A DNA stretch of 64,000 bases, taken from the NCBI GenBank assembly GCA_910578275.1, contig CAJTPR010000005.1:15392-79391 (forward strand). Direction: 5' to 3'. The DNA is from an uncultured Bacteroidales bacterium (GTDB lineage: Bacteria; Bacteroidota; Bacteroidia; Bacteroidales; P3). This document shows, piece by piece, positions 34,801 through 49,800 of this stretch. The notes under the pieces were generated by a model. That model worked only from the letters and a program-made list of their open reading frames with translations, was not told the origin of the DNA and searched no databases. How positions within the stretch are numbered: position 1 is the first letter of the stretch; every line of letters begins with the position of its first letter. The translations under genes and the position numbers were made by a program.

Positions 34801-37800
34801 CTTGAATCCCGAACCTACGGCCGTCGTATGGATGCCGGCTTACAAGAATCCTCAGGTTTACTCCGGTGCCGACGGTACGGTCATCGTACAATACAATACG
34901 CGCGATACCCTGTGCGGCGCACTCCTCAGCACGGGCATGAAGCCGGGCGAGGATACTACGATGACCTATCTCTGGTCGCCCGCCAGCAAGATCGAAGGAC
35001 CTGTGGATCAGCTCAAGGCGCTTACCACGCCGGTCCAGTCTCCTGTCACGTATACGCTTACGGCCACCAACGCGCATGGTTGCCAGGGAACGCACAGCCA
35101 TGTCGTCAGCCTCAAGGGAGGCAAGCTCAACGCGAGCGTCCAGAATCATGTCGTTTGCGAAGGCGACACGGTATGCCTCCAAGTAACGCCTTGGGGTGGT
35201 TCGGGCTTGTACAGTTTTGCCTGGACGGCCATTCCTCAAGACGGCACGCCGGCCAATGCTGGTTTCGTGAGTGCCGACACGACCGTTGTCTGCACGGTAA
35301 GTCCGGTAGGTGTGACCAATTACAGGGTAAGGGTGTTCGACGGTGTGGATTCGGTAGTGAAGACCATCAAGGTTACCGTCAACAAGCGCATGCTCAGCCA
35401 GCCGGTATTGGTGGGCGACACGAACTATTGCGCCAACACGCTCGACAAGTTCAGGCTCAAGGTTCAGAATGACGCCTACGCGGGCAGGGTAAGCATGTAC
35501 CGTTGGTATGTGAACGATACCTTGGATGCCCGTTACGACGGTTCCGCCGAATACCGGATTGCACCTCGCGACGGTAGCCGCATTCATTGCGAGGTGACCG
35601 TGGGCTATGCCTGTCCGGCCAAGAATCCGGTCAATACGCCCAAGGTAGGCATTCATATCTATCCTATCCCCGTCATCAGCCAGATCACGCCCGACAGCAC
35701 CATCTGTCCGGGTACTTCCATCCAGCTTATGGTGAAGGGCAAGGAAATCGACAGTCTCTCCTGGACGCCCAAGGACGAGATCCTTACGGGGGCTGATGCC
35801 AAGAAGCCTTCGCAGACGGTCATCGCAAGGCCTTCGACCTCGACGGTCTACAACGTCGCGCTCTTCAGCAGCAAGCGTTGCGTGGTGAACCACAAGATAA
35901 ACGTCAATGTTCATCCGGTAACGGCGGCCACGACCCAGGCTCCTGACATTTATGCCTGCCAGTCGGGAGAGGCCCGCTTCCCGGTGAAAGTTTCGGGCTT
36001 GGATCTGGTTTATGATTGGCAGAAACTGGAAGGCGGCAGCTGGAACAGCGTTGCCGATCCGGACAAATATGCCGACTTGAACACGGCGCAGTTGCTGGTA
36101 AGGAATGTGGATGTGGCCGAAGACGGCGACCAGTACCGCCTGCATGTCTCGGGTCGTTGCCAGCCCGATTCCATCAGTGCGCCCATGACGTTGCATGTCA
36201 TCGATTCGGTCTATTTCGACATCGTCTTGGTGGATACCCCGCGCTGCGGGAACGATCCGGCCAAGATCCGGTTCGTGACCAACCTCACCGGTTTGCAGAA
36301 GAAATTCGAAGTGGTGGTGAGCGGACCTTCCGGAACACGCCATTATATCACGCGCGACAGCGTCTTCAGGATAAAAGAGGTATATCCCGGCGACCGTGTC
36401 CAGGCCTTCCTCACCCCGCAGGGTATCATCGCCCAGTGTGTGAACCCCAACCCGATGCCTTCTCAGGTCGTTGACTTGGGCGTGAAGGAATCGCCCAGGC
36501 TTACCTACAAGGCCTCCAATCCCAAGGCTTGCGCTACCGCCGACGGTAGCATCACCCTCGTCGCTACCGGTGGACATCAGCCCTATACCTATTATTTCAA
36601 CGGGCTTGCCGATACGATGGACCGTTTCGAGAACCTGGCTACCGGCATGTATGTCGCCTATGTGAGCGACAATAACGGTTGCCGCAGCAAGGAATTGGAG
36701 ATCAGTTTGCGCGATCCCAACGGTCCGGTGGATCCGGTGGTTTCCAATGCGGGCTTCTATTGCCAGGCCGACGTGTTGCCTTCCCACTTGGTGCTCGATC
36801 CCAAGACCAAGAAGGCAGAGGTGAAATGGTTCTCCGATTATCGTTGCAACACGATGATCCATACGGGCGACTCCATGGTGTTCCCCGCCGCTGCCGGCCG
36901 TCATGTCTACTATCTCTACCAGCAGTTCGGCAACTGCAAGAGCGGCGTGGTGAAAGTGGAAGTGTTCGTGGGCACGGTTCCCGTCATAGATCGTATCGAC
37001 CAGGTGGTGCCTTCTTCCTGCGAGAGGGTGGACGGTATCATCAGCGTTTACGCCACGGGCGACACCACGCTCGAATATTCCGCTTTCGTTCCGCAAAACT
37101 TCGGACCGAACTCCGATTTCATCGATTTGCCCAACGGCACGTATCCCATAGCGGTTCGCACGATTGCCGGCTGCCACGTTTACGATACGGTCGAACTGTA
37201 CGCCTACAATACGCCCGATGCGCCGCGCATGCTTGTCGGCGACACCGTCTATTGTGCCGGTTCGCCACGTCGTCCCTTGGAAATCAAACCGGAACGTAAG
37301 GGCGCGGTTACCTGGTTCAGCGATCTTACGTTGCAGCACGTCGTTTACAGGGGTAATCCGTACGACATAGGCGGATTGAAAGAAGGCGACTATATCTTCA
37401 GCGCCGTCGAGGCCGTGGGTTCCTGCAACAGCAAGCCCGCTACGGTGAAGGTGAAGATATTGCCGTCCGTCAATACGGGTGTGCCCGACAAGGTATTCGG
37501 CTGCAAGGGCGGCATGGTAACGGTCAAGGCGAACAAGCAGGAAGGGGTAAGCTATCGTTGGTTCGATCCGTCCAACACCTTGATTTCGACTTCGGACAGC
37601 ATGCGTGTGAACGTTCCCGACAATCCGCAGACCTATGTGTTGCGTGCCTTGCTTACCGTGGACGGCTACGATTGCGAAATCAGCCAGGACGTGGTGGTTC
37701 ACTATACTACCGATCCCCTTTACAAGGATACGACCGTCTGCTTGGGCGACACGGTGGTCATCACCGTGCCGGGTGCCGCTTCCTGCCAATGGCCGGACGG

Positions 37801-40800
37801 TTCCGTTTCGAATACCTATCGTGTGGCCGCAGGCGGCAATAACGGTCACAAGCAGACCATTCCCGTATGGGTCGACTTTGCCGACGGTTGCCGTATGCAA
37901 TACATATACGTGGTGACCACCAAATCGGGCAATCCTACGGACGTAAGCATAGAAAAGGACTTCGACTTGTATTGTTCCGGCGACAAGCATGTCCTGGGTG
38001 CCAAGCTGAGCGATCCCAGGGTGCCCGTCACGTTGCAATGGTACAAGGACGGCATGGATATTTCCGATGCCAATGGCGGCACGTTACGCATAGACAGCCT
38101 CGAGCAAGGCATCTATACCTATGTGGTGACGGCCACGGCCAAGGAAGTCTGCACCACGCCCCGTGTTACCGCCGACACGGTCAGGATCAAGGTTTACGAA
38201 ACGCCTGCCGTGAATGCGGGTACCGATATCGACAGCGTGCCTTATGGCGAAAAGACCGTCATCGGCAAGGACGCCGATGTTACCGGTGGCTTGTTGCCCT
38301 ATGTTTATTTGTGGACCGGTACGGGTATCGGTGCGGATGACGATCGCCTCACGATCGGTTCCAACCGTCTTTACAGCAGTACGGTGGTTACGCTTACCGT
38401 CACCGACTCGGTAGGTTGCCATGCTTCGGACGAGGTGAAGGTTACCGTGGTGGGCGGACCTTTCCGCATCAGCATGGACAGGCCTTACGACTTCGATCTT
38501 TCCAAGTTTACCGAGGTAGTCTGCTTGAACGACAGCGTGAGGTTGCGCGTCAAGCCGGAAGGCGGTTCGGGCAACTATGACATCGTTTGGCAGGAACTGA
38601 TCGACGACACCACCCGGGGCGGTGTCCTTGGAACGCAGGCCGACCTGATGTTCAGGGCCGCGGATTCGGGCAGATATGTCGTGACCGTGGTCAATCTTAC
38701 CGGCGGGGCGGCCACCAAGGCCGATACGCTTACGGCCATCGTCAGCTTGTATGTGAACATGCCGCCCGTTACCGGTCATATTTTCACGCCCGACACCACG
38801 ATGTGTTCCGATACGGCCTATACGCTCTACTTGAAAGATTACTGGGGCGACAGGATAAGTTGGGAATTCTCTTACGACAGCGCGATCTGGAGCGGACTGC
38901 GGAACGGTGTCGACAGTGTCCGTATCGCTAAGGGCAGCGACCCGTCGAGGCAGACCACTTATTACAGGGTGAGCGTGTCCAACGGTGTTTGTCTCCCGGC
39001 TTATACCGGCGATTACAAAGTGTCCGTGTACGAAGACCTTGAGAACAACATCGCCTACCAAGGACCCCAGCCGCTTTGTCCTGAAGTCACCGACGTGCAT
39101 TTCAGCGGCAACGAGGTTACCAAGGGCGGCAATGGCGTCTATGCGTACCAATGGCAGTGGAGCAAGACCGAAGCAGGTCCTTACGTGAATTGCCCCGCCG
39201 ATTCGGGCACCTATACTTACACATGGCCCGGCAGGATAGATTCCACGCGCCATGTCCGTCGTGTGGTTTATTCCGACGGATGTCCGTTCTTCAGCCGTTC
39301 CGAAAAGGTTTCGGTGTACGATGACGCCAATATCGGTGAAATCGAGGGCGAAACGTATGTCTGCATAGACTCCGTGGGCATATTGAGCGTACCCAATACG
39401 CAGATGCTCAGTTATGTATGGGAAATGGCCACCGATACCGCTGCCGCGTCGGCCGATTGGAAGGTATTGCCCGGTGCAAGCCAGTTCTCGTACATTACTG
39501 ACATGATGAAGAAAGGCGACACGCTCTATTATCGTGCCATCGGACAGAAACATGCTTGCGACCCTGATACGACAGGCGTATTCTGCGTCATTGCCACCGA
39601 ACCGCTTCCTGCTGCTGCCTTTATCAGTGTGGATACGATGGAAGCCTGCTTGCACGACCGCCTCGTGTTCCATTTGGATTCGGTACATTATCCCGGCAAC
39701 AAGCCTTCATACGTATGGTATGTGAACGGCGTGCAGCTCAAGTTGCCCGTCATGAACGGCAAGGATACGTTGGCGTTCGCATCCAAGGACAACAAGACGT
39801 TGTACATAAGCAATCTTGAACCGGGCGACAGCGTGCAATGCGGTTTGATGTCGAGCATCGGTTGCGTGATTTCCCGTATCGCGCTCAGCCAAGCCATCAA
39901 GCCTGTCGTTTATGTTCCGGAGGTGTTCATCGCCAGTCCTGCCGACGATCTTGTTTTCTGTCGTCGCGACACCGTGACGCTGTTGGCCGACAGTGCCGAT
40001 TTCTATCGTTGGTCGTATCTGGGCAAGGGTGACACGGGCTTGACCGTGCTCCATACGGGTTCGTTCGTATATCAGGATTCGATGGTCAAGGTGAGTCCGT
40101 CGAAGGTCACCACCTATTACGTGCAAGGAGTGGACAGGCATGGTTGTACGGGCATCGACAGCGTGACCCTCACGCCCGAACCGCTCGTAGACCGTACGCC
40201 CGACACGACGATTTGCGATGGCAGTTTCTTGACCATCAAGGCAATGTCCGTAAGTCCCACCAAGGGTGTGACGTATAGTTGGCGGGAAGTGCCCGTGAAG
40301 GATTCCACCACGCCGGCCACCTTGAGCGGTGCCCTTACCGTGAATACTTTCAAGAAAGTACAGCCCAAGGATTCGCTTACCTATTACATCTGCACGATCA
40401 AGACTTCGGCACCGCGTTTCTGCACGTTCACCGACACCATCAAGGTGTTTGTACAGGAAAACGAGCAGCCGTCGGTGGATATCGTTTACGACGGCACCAT
40501 GTTGGGAACCGACACGGCGCATATCATCGAATGCGAGAAGAAGGAAAACTTCTTCAGGTACACTTCCGAGTGGGCCGGCGACGAACCCCGGTACACTTGG
40601 TACTTCAACGGCGAAGCGGTCGGCCACGACAGCATCTTCTCCGACCATTATCCCTATATGGTCGACCATTCTTCCATTTACGTCGAAATGGAATCTTCGC
40701 GCCGTTGCGTGCTTGAACGCACGGTAAAGAGCAAGCAGCTCAAGATCAAGTATACCAAGATGCCCGAAGCGCTCGTGTCCATCAACAGCAACAAGGGCAC

Positions 40801-43800
40801 TTCGATATGTCCTAACGAGGAACTGGTTGTCTTCAAGGCGCATGCGCCTACTTACGACACGGGTGTGTTCGAGTGGTACGTGAAGTATGCCGACAGCAAC
40901 AAGTTCGTTCGTGTCTATACGGGCGACTCCTTGGTGTCCACCTTCGCCTCCGGCGACCAGGTCTACTGCCTCTATGTGGCCAATGACAGTTGTATCAAGT
41001 ATTCGCCCAAGCGAAGCAACACGCTTACGTTCTCCAACTACAAGTTGTGGAAGCCGACGGTGGATATCGTTCGTCTGGATGCCGGCATCGAAGGTAGCGG
41101 AGATACCGTCTGCGAACTTACCGACGTGTTGTTCGAGGCACGCATCGCCGACCAGGGCACCGATTACCGCTTCGTGTGGATGCTGGACGGTATGGAAGTG
41201 GGTACGGTCAACGATCTCAAGTTGACTTATAGCGACTTCATCGCCCAGCAAGACACGGCCTACAAGCGCTATGTCGTGACGGCCAAGCTGGAGACCAAGC
41301 ACACTTGCGCCGTACCTTCGAACATCAATCAAGACGACACCGTCGTTTTCGTCAAGCCGCGCACGCCTTTCGGCGTCACGATAGACCAGGATGTGCTGCA
41401 AGCATGCAATTCGCTCAAGGTAGAGCCCGTGGCCTTTACGCATGTCTACGGTCCGCTTAGCGTGAGCGGCAATGTCATTGCCAACAACTGTCACGACAGT
41501 TACTGGAACACGGGTGCCATTTCCCAGCAGTCCATCGAGGGCAACGGCGGGGTGAGCGCCTATGCGGGCACGACACGTTTCCACCAGATGTTCGGTCTCA
41601 CTTCGCGCAAGGAAGTGAAACATTATTCCGACATCGATTACGCCATCTACTTTGACTGGGGCACGATCGAGATTTATGAAAACGGCGTTTACCAAGGCTC
41701 GTTCGGCAGTTACAACACGGTCCAGAAATACACTGTCGAGATCGCCGACAGCGTGATCCGCTACCTGCGCGACGGAAGCGTGTTCCATACCTCCGCCGTC
41801 CGTGACACGGCAGGTCTCTACTATGGCGGTTTCTCGTTGTATTCCATTTGCCATGCCGGTTGCACGAACCCCGACCACTCGCATTTCCCGAACATGCGTG
41901 CCTTTATCGAGTATCGCAGTTCCAGCATCGTGTTCGGTTCCACCGTGTTCGCTCCTCCGGTCAAAAAGCCCGATTATGACTGGATGGTGAACGGCTCCTC
42001 GTTCGAATTCGGCAACGGGGAAGACAGCCTCTACGACCATAAGTATCGCTTTGAACCCAATGACGTCGTGACGCTTTTGGTCAAGAGCAACGACGTGTGC
42101 ATGGAACGTACGATGGCCGAGTCCAATCCCGTCACGGTACTGCCTACCGATCCGGGCAATTTCCTCCGTCTGGATGATTCGGCTTACGTATGCCGTGGCG
42201 ATTCGGTTCGTATCACCGCTACCGGAGCCGCCGCCTATACATGGGAATTGCCGCTCGACATGGATACGGCTACCGTCCACGACAGCAGTATCCTCGTATG
42301 GCCCGACCTTACCACGACCTACCGTGTGACGGGCGTCAATGCCGACGGATGTTCCGACTTCAAGCGTATCGTGGTGGTTGTCTTTGATTTGCCTAATCCG
42401 CAATTGGGTCCCGACAAGGAGGCCTGCCATGGCGACAGCCTCTATTTCAGCGTGGCCAAGGGAGCTGATCCCGATAGTCTTACCGACAAGTTCTATCATA
42501 CGGAATGGACGTTCATCAAGAACGACACGACATTTGCCGTATTGCCTTCCGTTTATGAGAACGCCATCCGGTTCGTTGCCGAGGAAAGCGGTCTGTTGGT
42601 GGCTGTCATGACCAACAAGCTCAGTGCCTGCTACGCGGTGGATACGTTGAAACTTGACGTTTATCCGCTGCCGCACGTCAATATGCCCGACGACACGCTC
42701 GAAGTCTGCATCAGTCACGACTTGGCCATCCAGGATTCCGCCTACGACCAGGCATACAAGCAGCCGAACCGTTATACCTGGACGCCTGCCACGGGCTTGC
42801 GCAACGGAAACGGCTACACGAACGGTTCGTTCAAGATATTCAACCGTGCCGACACGGGCTTCTTTACCTATTACGTGGACGTGGTGACGCCCAAGGGCTG
42901 CCATTCCTACGATACGGTACATGTCCGCAATATCAAGCAGGAACTTTCCGTGAACATGGAACTGGTTCGCCGCACGGTTTGCGAAGGTGAATACCCGCAG
43001 TTCATTCTTGCCGGCGAATGGTGGGACAGCAACGCCACGGCCGTGCTTTACCGTAACGGCCGCCAGGTAGGCACCTATACGGTGGGCAAGAGCGGTCAAT
43101 ACCAGTCGGATACGATTACCTATACCGGCGACATCGCCCATAACGACAGGTATCAGGTAAGGATAATGAGCCTTAACCAGTGTCTGATCGTGAAAGATGT
43201 GCTGAGCGGCTTCGACACCCTGGGCGTCGTCTATGCCACCACGCTTGCGTCTTTGCCCGATTCGCTCTGTATCGGACATGACCTGGTATTGCGTGCGTTG
43301 CCCGTTCAAGACACGAATGTCCGTTACAAGTGGACGATGTGCAACAGCTATGAGCAGACGGTTATCAAATACGTGGGTTCCAAGCCCGATACCGTTCATG
43401 AAACCGTTTACATCAATCATGCACCTTTCGGCTTCGACACCAATACGATTGTCGTGAAGATGCCCGGATTGCCCACGTATTTCATGGTGGAAGCCGACGG
43501 AGGTCATGGTTGCGTGACCCGCGACACGGCCTATCTCGACATCATCGAGGCCGATACGCTTTGGGCCGAGGCTTGGCAGAAGACCGATTCCTGCTTCAGT
43601 CCCGAGATGGCTGTCCCGAACTGGAATTTCACTTCCAACGCGATGATTCCCTTGCTGGGTGGTCAGATCGTGAAAGATGGCGCGCAAAGCCACGCCTGGA
43701 CCTATCTTACTTCGCCTACCGTATTGCATGGAAACTTCATGTTCCGTTACGTCATCAGCGGCAAGGAAGGTGCCTCGATGGTGGGTATCAACTACGAGGG

Positions 43801-46800
43801 TCGCGTTCATAACCGCTGCAGCAGTTGGTGGTACAACTGGTGCGGTTACGATGCCGACTATACGTTCTACCTGAGCGGGCAGAACAACAGGCCCGCCTTG
43901 ATGATCTATGAGCGCGGCAACCATGTCTGGACAGGAGGCGAATACGCGGAAGGCGACATATTGTTCATTGTCCGTCAGGGTGGCTATATCAATTACTACC
44001 AGAACGAAGTATTGGTACGTCGCGTCCAGGAACGCTCTCCCGAGAAGAATTTCAATCCCGAGGTTTCCATGCATTGTCCCGGAACGGCGGTCGATCCCGT
44101 GGGCTATGTCGAATTGCAGAATGTCGAAATCATCAGCGCGGCCGGCTCCATCGCCGCCCCGATAAGCTACAAGTGGTATCTGAACGGAAAAGTCGTTTCC
44201 ACCGACAGCGCGCTCGATGCCCGCAGGGTAGGTTTCACCGGTTTCAACGATACCTTGGTCTACGAAGTGAGCGGCCAAACCAAGTGCGATGGCCTGCAAG
44301 TGGTTCGCGACACGTTGCCTGTGAAGAGTCCGAAGGGTTATACGCCTGTGTTCCTCAAGCTTTCCACCGACAGCCTCCAGTGTCAGGGTCGTGATTTCAT
44401 GGTACGTGCTCATTTGTTGAACCGCAGCGGCGATGTTCCCGATTCGGCCATCCGTTACAATTGGTACCGGGGCGACATCATGATTGCGGGCGATACGCGC
44501 GCCGACAGCATTGTCATAACCAATGCGGGCATCAACGAGTATGTCTGGGCGCAGGCCTATGTGGATACGAGCATCATGTCGTGCACGTTCAACAACGTGA
44601 AGAATGCCGTCCGTTCGCCTTATCTTGTCTTGCCCGTAGAACCTTCCAAGGCCTTGGGCGTGAACGTGGACGTGTTCCCCGGCGATACGGTTTGTATGTT
44701 CTCCGAAGTGTTGTTCAACGCCACCGGGGTGGTTTCGGGCATGCAGGATGCCGGAAAGAATCCTACCATGGAATGGTATCTGAACGGTCAGTTGACGAGC
44801 CGTGACTTTACCTACAAGACCGACAGCCTCCGTGACGGCGACAGCGTCTATGCCATCATCACGGCCAGTTCCGAAATCCAATGTCTGGATACCAACCGCA
44901 AGCAGACCCGGGTGGTGCGCATGAACGTCTTGCCCGCACCCGTCCTTGCCGCGCACAGGGATACCGTGATTACCTATAATGCGCAAGCCGCCCTTTGGGC
45001 CGAAGTGCTTCAGAATTGGGAACCGGGCATCACCTACGAATGGTACCCCGCTTTCGACATCATCGACCCGTACAGTGCCCAAGACAGCGCTACCGTGGTC
45101 AAGGCGCGCATAGACCACTATTATACGGTACAGGCACGCAATACCATCGGATGTTACAGCAATGAGGCCAGTGTCCATGTGGAAGTGCTTACTTGTCCGC
45201 AGTTCATCATGCGCGGATCGGGCACGAAGGCTTGTGCGGGCGACAGTGCCTTCCTGTACCTGCAGGTACAAGGTTTCAGGCCGTACACCAACATCTATTT
45301 CTGGCAGATTTCACATGACAACGGTGCCACATGGCGCACGCTCGACACGCTTGTCGATACCGATTTCGGCATCAAGGTGGGTACCAATAGCGTCACGCTG
45401 GTATTGAGCAAGGCTTTGGCCAGCTATGACAAGTCGCATTCCTTGTTCCGTTGCGGTGCCGTGGCCACCGATACCTTGCTTTCGTGCGATACGGTATACA
45501 GCCGTGAACTGTTCCTCGACATCGTGGACTACGTGGTTCCCGTTGCCGGCATCAGCGGCGATACCGTGATTTGCCGTCGTTCTCCTGTGGATTTCAAGGC
45601 TTCGGGCGCGGCCAACCCCGGCGACTACTACCAATGGTATGTCAACGGCCAGATGGTTGCCGGAAACGGAAGCTTGTTGCATCTCGACAGTGTGAGCGGA
45701 AGCACCGAAGTTTCGGTGTCGATGATAATCCGCAACGACAAGAATGCCTGCGTGGATGACAGCAAGGCCACGGATACGTTGAAGGTTCTCGTCCATCCGC
45801 GTCCCGAACTTGTCATGTATCCCGACACCTCGATCCATATCGGCGACACGGCGCAGGTAGGCGTACGGGTAAGCGGAAGCCCTGCTCCGTACACGTATGC
45901 TTGGAACGGTCTGCCCGCTACCACCTTGTTCAGTACCGTTTCCGATTCCACGGCAACCAAGAACCAATACTTCACCACCATTTACACGGTGACGGTTACC
46001 GACAGCAACGGTTGTTCGGTCAAGGGCAGCATGACCGTGAACATAGAGGATTCTTGCAAGTTATACGTTTCCATCTACGGACCCAAGACGATCTGTTTCG
46101 ATTCGATCGCCACGTTCAAAGGACTGGTGACGGGAGGTTTGCAGAATTCGGATATCCACTACATATGGCGTTGCGTTCCGGAAATCGACTCCACGGTCAT
46201 CACCTTTACCGGCAAGGAATTTACGGTACGGGCCCTCAAGCCGGGTAACTACCAGCTTACGTTCATGGCGGTGGATTCTTCGGAATACGTGCGTACGTTG
46301 TGTCCGGACGAACCGCACATGGCCAGTGTCACTTACGATTTCACCGTAGAACCGCCCAAGCGCTTCACGGTCGAGATAGACACGTTTGCTGCCGTTTGTG
46401 CCGGAAGCGAGGGCGAACTCGATGCCAAGGCTTACGTGGATGGTGCCGAAGCCTCCATGGATGTGGCTTACCACTGGAAGCAGCACGACTTCCTGGGCCA
46501 TGTGGTCAAGACCCAGAACAGCACCCGATCCGTGTTCGGCATCAAGGAATGGTCCGTAGGCGATTGGGTAAGCGTTGCCGCCACGATGGGCGGAGACGAA
46601 TGTGAAACGGGCCTGACGGTTTACGATACGTTCCGTCCCGTCATCAATCCCCAACCCGGTCCGCTTCAGGCTCGTCGCTTGTATGTGGGCGGTCTTGAAC
46701 CTTGTACGTTCGATACGGCTTCCATCGGCTTGAGCGTTCCCATGGAACAGGCCGGTCAGGTCCAATATACGATAGACGGCGGCAAGACATGGCAGTCCGA

Positions 46801-49800
46801 CAGCTTGTTCAAGCCTGTGGGCGACGGAGAATACTATCCCGGCGTGAAATTCATCGGTACCGGTTGCCAATACATCTCCGACACGGTCATCATCGTTTCC
46901 TTGCCCGAACCGTCCATGATGCCTGACGTCCAGGTACGGGGCGACAGCAGTTTCTGTGCCGGATCCGATGTGGATTCGTTGATCGCTTTCGACGGTCAGG
47001 ACGGTGCCATCGTGGGTTGGTATGCCGATACGGCATTGTCCGAAGTGCTTGTGGAAGGTGCGATAGGACAAGACAGGGTGGCGTTCGGCCTGCCCGATTC
47101 CATCAGGAATACGACGGGAAGCTACACGTTCTATGCCGCTCAACGTGCCGGATTCTGCAAGAGCGGACCGGTAGCCTTTACGGTAAATGTCCGCGAACGC
47201 GATACGGCGGGCGGTTTGCGGCTGCAGTATGTAAGACGCTTCAAGTGCGACGATGACGGCAGCGCCCTCGCCATCAAGGTTTCGGCACATTTCGACACCA
47301 TCAACGTGGAAGGCATCTACCAATGGACTTCCGTTACCGGTGCGGCCATCCATGGAACGGGTCAGGAAGTGACCGTGGATGTCGTTGACAGCGCGAAGGT
47401 TTGCGTGTCGTTCACCTATGTTTCTTCTTGCGACGGTGTCGCCTATACGCTCTACGGCGATACGATTTCCATCAACGTGGCCGGCATTGGAAACAACCTG
47501 GCTCCCGGCACCTTGGTCTGCACGGGAGATTCGGCCATCGCCCGCTCGCTCGACACGAACGGCGTGAGCGACACGAACTTCAGCTATGAATGGCAGGCCA
47601 TGCGGTTCGACAACGCGGCGGGTGCCTGGCGTTGGAGCGCGGCTCCCGGTATCGATACCTTGGAGAATTACACGGTATGGCACGATTACCTGGCGCAAGC
47701 GGACGGCATGCCCTCCGGATACAAGCAACTCGTGTTGCGCCGTATCGTCCATGTGGACGGTTGCCACGACACCAGCGATCAGGTTACGTTCTACTATAAG
47801 CCCGCTCCTGTCCCGACCGCCGTTCTGGATATACCCGAGGTTTGTCCCGGAGAGCCGGTGTCGGCTTCCGTGAACGGAACCGATCTGGGAACGGCTCCCT
47901 ATGTGAATTGGTATGCGGGTGATACGCTCAAGTACGCGCACGACACGTTGCGGGCAGGTTTCGGCGTATTGCCGGGCGGTACCAAGATCCGTGCGGTGGT
48001 TTATCCGGTTTACGATACGTTGTGTCCCGTCGTGGATTCGGTGATCGTGCAAGACACCGTCAAGGTGGCGGATGCCATCGCGGCCGACCTCCGGATCGAA
48101 ATCGCCGATACGCTTTTCTGTACGGAAGGCAATACGTTCAAGGCGCATTATAACTCCGCATACAGCGATAACCCGCGTTATACATGGTTCTACAACGGTG
48201 TCCATGTGGATTCCATGGACGGAAAGGATACCTACGTCCGCACGGATGTCAAGCGAGGTGACAGCGTGTATGTGATGATAACGGCCACCAACCGTTGTCC
48301 TGCTTCGGATTCCGCGCGTAGCGCGACCGTAATCGCCGGTCAAAGGGGTCAAACGGTCGACGGTCGGGTCCAAGCCGTGGTGGATACTTCCTTGATCAAG
48401 CGCGACAGCCTGCGGCTTGAGGCGCACGGTGCCCAAAGCTACCTGTGGCAAGACGACCATTCCGCCGACAGCGTCCATATCGTCCCGGCCAATGGCGGCC
48501 AGACCGTCCATTGTGTCGAACTGCATACCGACGGCTATTGCGACACGGTATTGTGCGTAAGTTCGATCGTTCCCACGGCTACGTTGGAAATCCTGCCGGT
48601 TTGCGCGTTGCAAGACGTCAAGGCCGGCATTACCGGAACGAATCTGGGAACGGCTCCTCATGTGAACTGGTATGTTGACGGCAACCTGGTTTCCTTGCAT
48701 GATGTCCTTGTCAAGAATCTGGGCAAGTTGGCCGACAGCACGCCCGTGACGGCGGTGGTTTATCCCGATTATGGCGCGGCGGGTCTGCCCGCGGGTACGG
48801 TCACGATCGATTCGCTCGTGCTGGAAGGCTATGCCTTGGTGACAGATGCCATCGGTGCCGACCTTGTCGTCAAAGTGGACGATACGCTGTTCTGCAGCAA
48901 CCAAAACAAGTTCACGGCCGTTTACAACGCCGCATACAGCGACACGCCTCAATACAGATGGTACCATAACGGCCTGCTGATGACTTCGGCCAACGGCCAG
49001 GCTACCTATGTCAGCGGAAACGTGAAAGACGGCGACAGCGTCTATGTCGTGATATTCGCCCATAACGATTGCCCGGCTTCCGATTCCGCCCGCAGCGCGG
49101 CTTATCATGCCCGTAAAGGCAATGTCGTTCCCGCCCGCGTCGATGTATTCGCCTTCGATACGCTTTGCTTGGGCGACAGTTTGTCCGTGACCGCTTCCGG
49201 GGCGACCCTTTACACTTGGAACGACGGATCGGCCGATTCGGTTCGTACGTTCGTGGCCACGGAAACTCCGACCAGGTACAACGTGACGGCACATGCCGAC
49301 GGTTATTGCGACACGACGATCGACATTACGGTGGTAGGTCGCCTGCGTCCCTCCGGAACCAAGCTCGTTCCGACCGAAATGACGGTTTGCGGCGGCGACA
49401 CGATCGACCTTTGGGTGACGAGGGGCGCCGGCACGAGCGTGCTTTGGAATCTCGGCCAGACGACCGACTCGATTCGTGTCATACTGCCCGATGACAAGAA
49501 GGATACCGTGTTCTATGCCACGTTTACCGATGCCTACGGTTGCCGGTTCGGCCCCGACAGCGTGGTGGTGCATGCAAGGGACAGCCGCCCCGTCGACTTT
49601 GTCATGGACAATCTCGGATTGCCCGACACGGTATGCTGGAGAAGCCGTTTCTCGGCTATTGCCCGCGTCAAGCCCGACGACAAGGCCGACATGTACTTCA
49701 CATGGTACAGGAGCGGTGCCTACTGGACTTCCGGATATGATCTGGACAGCCTGGCATTGAAAGGTACCGACTTCCCCTCGGCGTCGCCTTACGTGATTTC

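Noticed and set aside
32435..38038. A 1,867-codon open frame on the minus strand
   Set aside because: It is codon-register antisense to the giant gene, its protein is low-complexity and His/Arg/Gly-rich without domains, and it is open only because the sense gene avoids TTA, CTA and TCA.
39707..45271. A 1,854-codon open frame on the minus strand
   Set aside because: Antisense shadow of the giant gene for the same reason; no start signal, domain or export signal.
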